Positions 5,693 through 7,512 of a DNA stretch of 7,512 nt are shown here, in pieces; the first letter of the stretch is position 1; each line of letters opens with the position of its first letter. The DNA is taken from positions 2,034-9,545 of the forward strand of contig QHWL01000584.1 of NCBI GenBank assembly GCA_003222555.1, in the 5' to 3' direction. Both the position numbers and the translations under genes were made by a program. This DNA is from Acidobacteriota bacterium (lineage in GTDB: Bacteria; Acidobacteriota; Vicinamibacteria; Vicinamibacterales; CAVVIG01). Under the pieces are notes generated by a model. The model was not told where the DNA came from. It made no database searches and worked only from the letters and a program-made list of their open reading frames with translations.

Positions 5693-6813
5693 AGGGGTTT
5701 CTGGGCCGCTATATCGTCGGCCGGAACGGCAACACCGGCAGCGCGAACCCCGCAGCCCAGATTGTGCTCAGCGCGACGCGGACCTGGACCGACGTCAACC
5801 GCGATTTCGTCCCCCAGGCGAACGAGCTGGGGCCACTCTCGAACGCTGCATTCGGTAACCCGCGCGCTGCCACGCTTACCTTGGATCCGAACATGACGTT
5901 CGGCTTTGGGAATCGCGATTATACCTGGCAGGGGTCAGCGTCCATCCAGCACGAGCTGCGGCCGGGCCTCGCGGTGAATGTCGGTTATTTCCGCACCTGG
6001 TATGGCAACCTCACGTTCGTCGACAACCGGTCGGTCACGCCGGCCAATTTCGATCCGTACTGCATCACGGCGCCAACCGATCCTCGGCTGCCAGGCGGAG
6101 GTGGGAATCAGATCTGCGGGCTCTACGACCTCCAGCCGGCGAAATTTGGCCAGGTCGACGAGCTGCAGAGCCTCGCGGGCGGGCGGCGGACCAAGGTGTT
6201 CAACGGGGTGGACCTGACCCTGAACGCGCGGTTTGGGCAAGGCGGGATGCTCTCGGGAGGCCTTGCGATGGGGAGCACGGTGGTCGACGACTGCGGGGCC
6301 GCGGTCGATAATCCTGCGGCAGGGCTGATCGATACCTCCAACACCAACGCGCGCCCCTTCACGCCGCTACGGTTCTGCCGTTCGACGCTGTCGTGGTCGG
6401 AGGACGTGCAGCTGAAAGTCCACGGCGCGTACCCGCTCCCCTGGAACTTCCAGACCAGCGCGACGTTCCAGAGCCTGCCCGGAATTCCGATCATGGCCAC
6501 CTACGTGGCGAGCGGGGCCGAGATTGCGCGATCGCTCGGCCGCAATCCATCGGCGGGGGCCCGCGCCACGGCGGAAATCGCGCTGATTGAACCAAACACG
6601 CGCTTCGAGGACCGGATGGCCCTGTTGGATCTGCGATTTTCCAGGCGATTCAAAATCGGACCGACCACCGCGACAGGAAACTTCGACCTCTACAATGTGT
6701 TCAACGCGAGCCCGATTACGGCGACGAACCTCCAGTACGGTCCACAGTGGCTGAATGCGCTGGAAGTGGCGTCCGGACGCCTGCTGAGATTTGGCGTGCA
6801 GTTCGAATTCTAA
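5623..6813 (+). CDS. TonB-dependent receptor, C-terminal barrel portion (continues the preceding gene)
   Basis: These 396 residues continue the receptor in the -1 frame. They start with RFKDLAPRVGAAYDLFGNGK, a block that in this family directly follows the ...AGPFLPAREF segment at the end of the preceding piece. They continue through barrel strands to RLLRFGVQFEF, with the aromatic C-terminal residue expected for Bam-dependent outer-membrane insertion. An open frame extends upstream to 5359, but that part overlaps the authentic other frame and is not real protein. There is no plausible independent start or ribosome site, so as sequenced this part would not be made. The stop is 12 nt before the dehydrogenase ATG, consistent with one operon. 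Confidence 0.85.
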   Translation, partial: RFKDLAPRVGAAYDLFGNGKTALKGFLGRYIVGRNGNTGSANPAAQIVLSATRTWTDVNRDFVPQANELGPLSNAAFGNPRAATLTLDPNMTFGFGNRDYTWQGSASIQHELRPGLAVNVGYFRTWYGNLTFVDNRSVTPANFDPYCITAPTDPRLPGGGGNQICGLYDLQPAKFGQVDELQSLAGGRRTKVFNGVDLTLNARFGQGGMLSGGLAMGSTVVDDCGAAVDNPAAGLIDTSNTNARPFTPLRFCRSTLSWSEDVQLKVHGAYPLPWNFQTSATFQSLPGIPIMATYVASGAEIARSLGRNPSAGARATAEIALIEPNTRFEDRMALLDLRFSRRFKIGPTTATGNFDLYNVFNASPITATNLQYGPQWLNALEVASGRLLRFGVQFEF

Positions 6814-6825
6814 GGGAGCGACCGT

Positions 6826-7032
6826 ATGTTGCGAAGAGCCTCGCGTCATCTGCTGCCGTTGATTCCGCTCGTTCTCGTGTTTGCCGTCACCGTTGTCGGT
6901 GTGCGCGGGCAGTCGACTCGCCGCTCGATCAGATCACCGCCGACAACTTCGGCAAGCTCACCGTGGCGTGGCGATTCAAGACCGACCACCTGGGACCGCG
7001 GCCGGAATTCCAGTACGAGACCACGCCGTTGA
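6826..7032 (+). pseudogene. PQQ-dependent dehydrogenase, start and signal peptide (frame lost after about 6914)
   Basis: The ATG has AAGGGAG 7 nt upstream and lies 12 nt after the receptor stop. The first 30 residues are a good Sec signal peptide: basic MLRRASRH, a hydrophobic core LLPLIPLVLVFAVTVVGV, and a cleavage region VRG/QS. After that the frame turns into Arg/Ser-rich nonsense and stops at 7032. The dehydrogenase sequence continues in another frame from 6918. The conserved segment that normally follows the signal peptide in this family (of the type EWxxYGGDxxxTRYSPLDQI) is absent apart from its last part. This points to a deletion of a few tens of bases (3n+1) between about 6912 and 6920, not a single-base slip. 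The length estimate rests on family memory, not an alignment. Confidence 0.75.
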
Positions 7033-7512
7033 TGGTGAACGGCGTGTTGTATGCCACCGGCGGCAGCCGGCGCGCGGTCGTCGCGCTCGATCCGGAAACG
7101 GGCGAAGAGCTGTGGGTGCACAGCGAGCGCGAAGGCGCCCGCGCCGCGGCGGCGCCCCGGCAGCTCTCGGGCCGCGGCCTGGCGTACTGGACCGATGGAC
7201 GCGAGGAGCGAATTCTCTACGTGACGCCTGGATATCAGCTCGTCGCGCTCAACGCGAAGACCGGCATGCGCATCCCGACGTTTGGCAAAGACGGCCTCGT
7301 CGATCTGAAACAAGACGACGATCAGGTGATCGATCCGATGTCGGCCGAAATTGGATTGCACTCGACGCCGATGATTGCGAAAAACGTCGTCGTCATCGGT
7401 GCCGCGCACAAATCGGGCAGCATCCCCACGGGGAAGGCCAACGTGAAGGGCTACGTCCGCGGATTCGACGTGCGGACCGGCAAGCGCCTCTGGATTTTCC
7501 ACACGATCCCGC
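6918..7512 (+). CDS. PQQ-dependent dehydrogenase (quinoprotein), N-terminal propeller blades, 3' partial
   Basis: Periplasmic quinoprotein that would oxidise an alcohol or sugar using pyrroloquinoline quinone and pass electrons to the respiratory chain. The frame is open from SPLDQI (6918) to the window end, about 198 codons. It shows SPLDQITADNFGKLTVAWRF, then TTPLMVNGVLYATGG. Two tryptophan-docking-type blades follow (ALDPETGEELW and FDVRTGKRLW), and then the FHTIP segment typical of the membrane glucose-dehydrogenase-like branch. The PQQ and calcium ligands later in the protein lie outside the window, so activity cannot be judged. It is the continuation of the start at 6826 but sits in the -1 frame relative to it. 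The first in-frame ATG (7032) lies inside the fold and has no ribosome site, so it is not a credible start. Substrate unknown; family call is firm. Confidence 0.88.

Noticed and set aside
1..7512. CRISPR arrays, tRNA or rRNA genes, transposase genes or phage genes
   Set aside because: I saw no regularly spaced repeats, no cloverleaf or rRNA sequence and no transposase or phage protein motifs in any frame.

Overview
The window looks like a piece of a high-GC Gram-negative genome, most likely an environmental Acidobacteriota (Vicinamibacteria-like). The reasons are the GC-rich third codon positions, a TonB-dependent receptor with an N-terminal carboxypeptidase-regulatory-like domain, a secreted S46 dipeptidyl-peptidase, and a PQQ-type dehydrogenase. 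No marker gene is present, so this placement is an inference from gene families. All genes are on the + strand.

Layout: (1) Nt 2-1747 hold the last 581 codons of an S46 serine dipeptidyl-peptidase; its N-terminus lies before the window. (2) Nt 1748-2188 are a 441-nt gap without a credible gene. It is full of inverted repeats: a 16-bp palindrome, a 19-bp-arm inverted repeat set in a block of small palindromes, and two GC-rich hairpins. It ends in direct repeats that run into a sigma70-like promoter. (3) Nt 2189-3640 encode a lipoprotein metallo-beta-lactamase-fold hydrolase with an additional N-terminal domain. (4) Nt 3641-3877 hold a long composite stem followed by T5 (a candidate terminator) and a second GC-rich hairpin. 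(5) Nt 3878-6813 encode an Oar-like TonB-dependent receptor split by a frame change near 5618-5625. (6) From 6826 to the window end there is a PQQ-dependent dehydrogenase (beta-propeller) with an intact start and signal peptide. It has a second frame change near 6912-6920, where the conserved N-terminal block is missing.

The receptor and the dehydrogenase are 12 nt apart and probably form one operon. The gene set fits cell-envelope nutrition: extracytoplasmic peptide breakdown, an extracytoplasmic lipid-anchored hydrolase, outer-membrane uptake, and periplasmic quinoprotein oxidation. No substrate can be assigned from sequence alone.

The most notable points are the two lesions in adjacent operon genes, which have the same net frame change; the serine at the S1-specificity position of the S46 peptidase; the repeat-dense gap upstream of the hydrolase; and the repeats around that gene's promoter. 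I found no convincing new defence or mobile system here.
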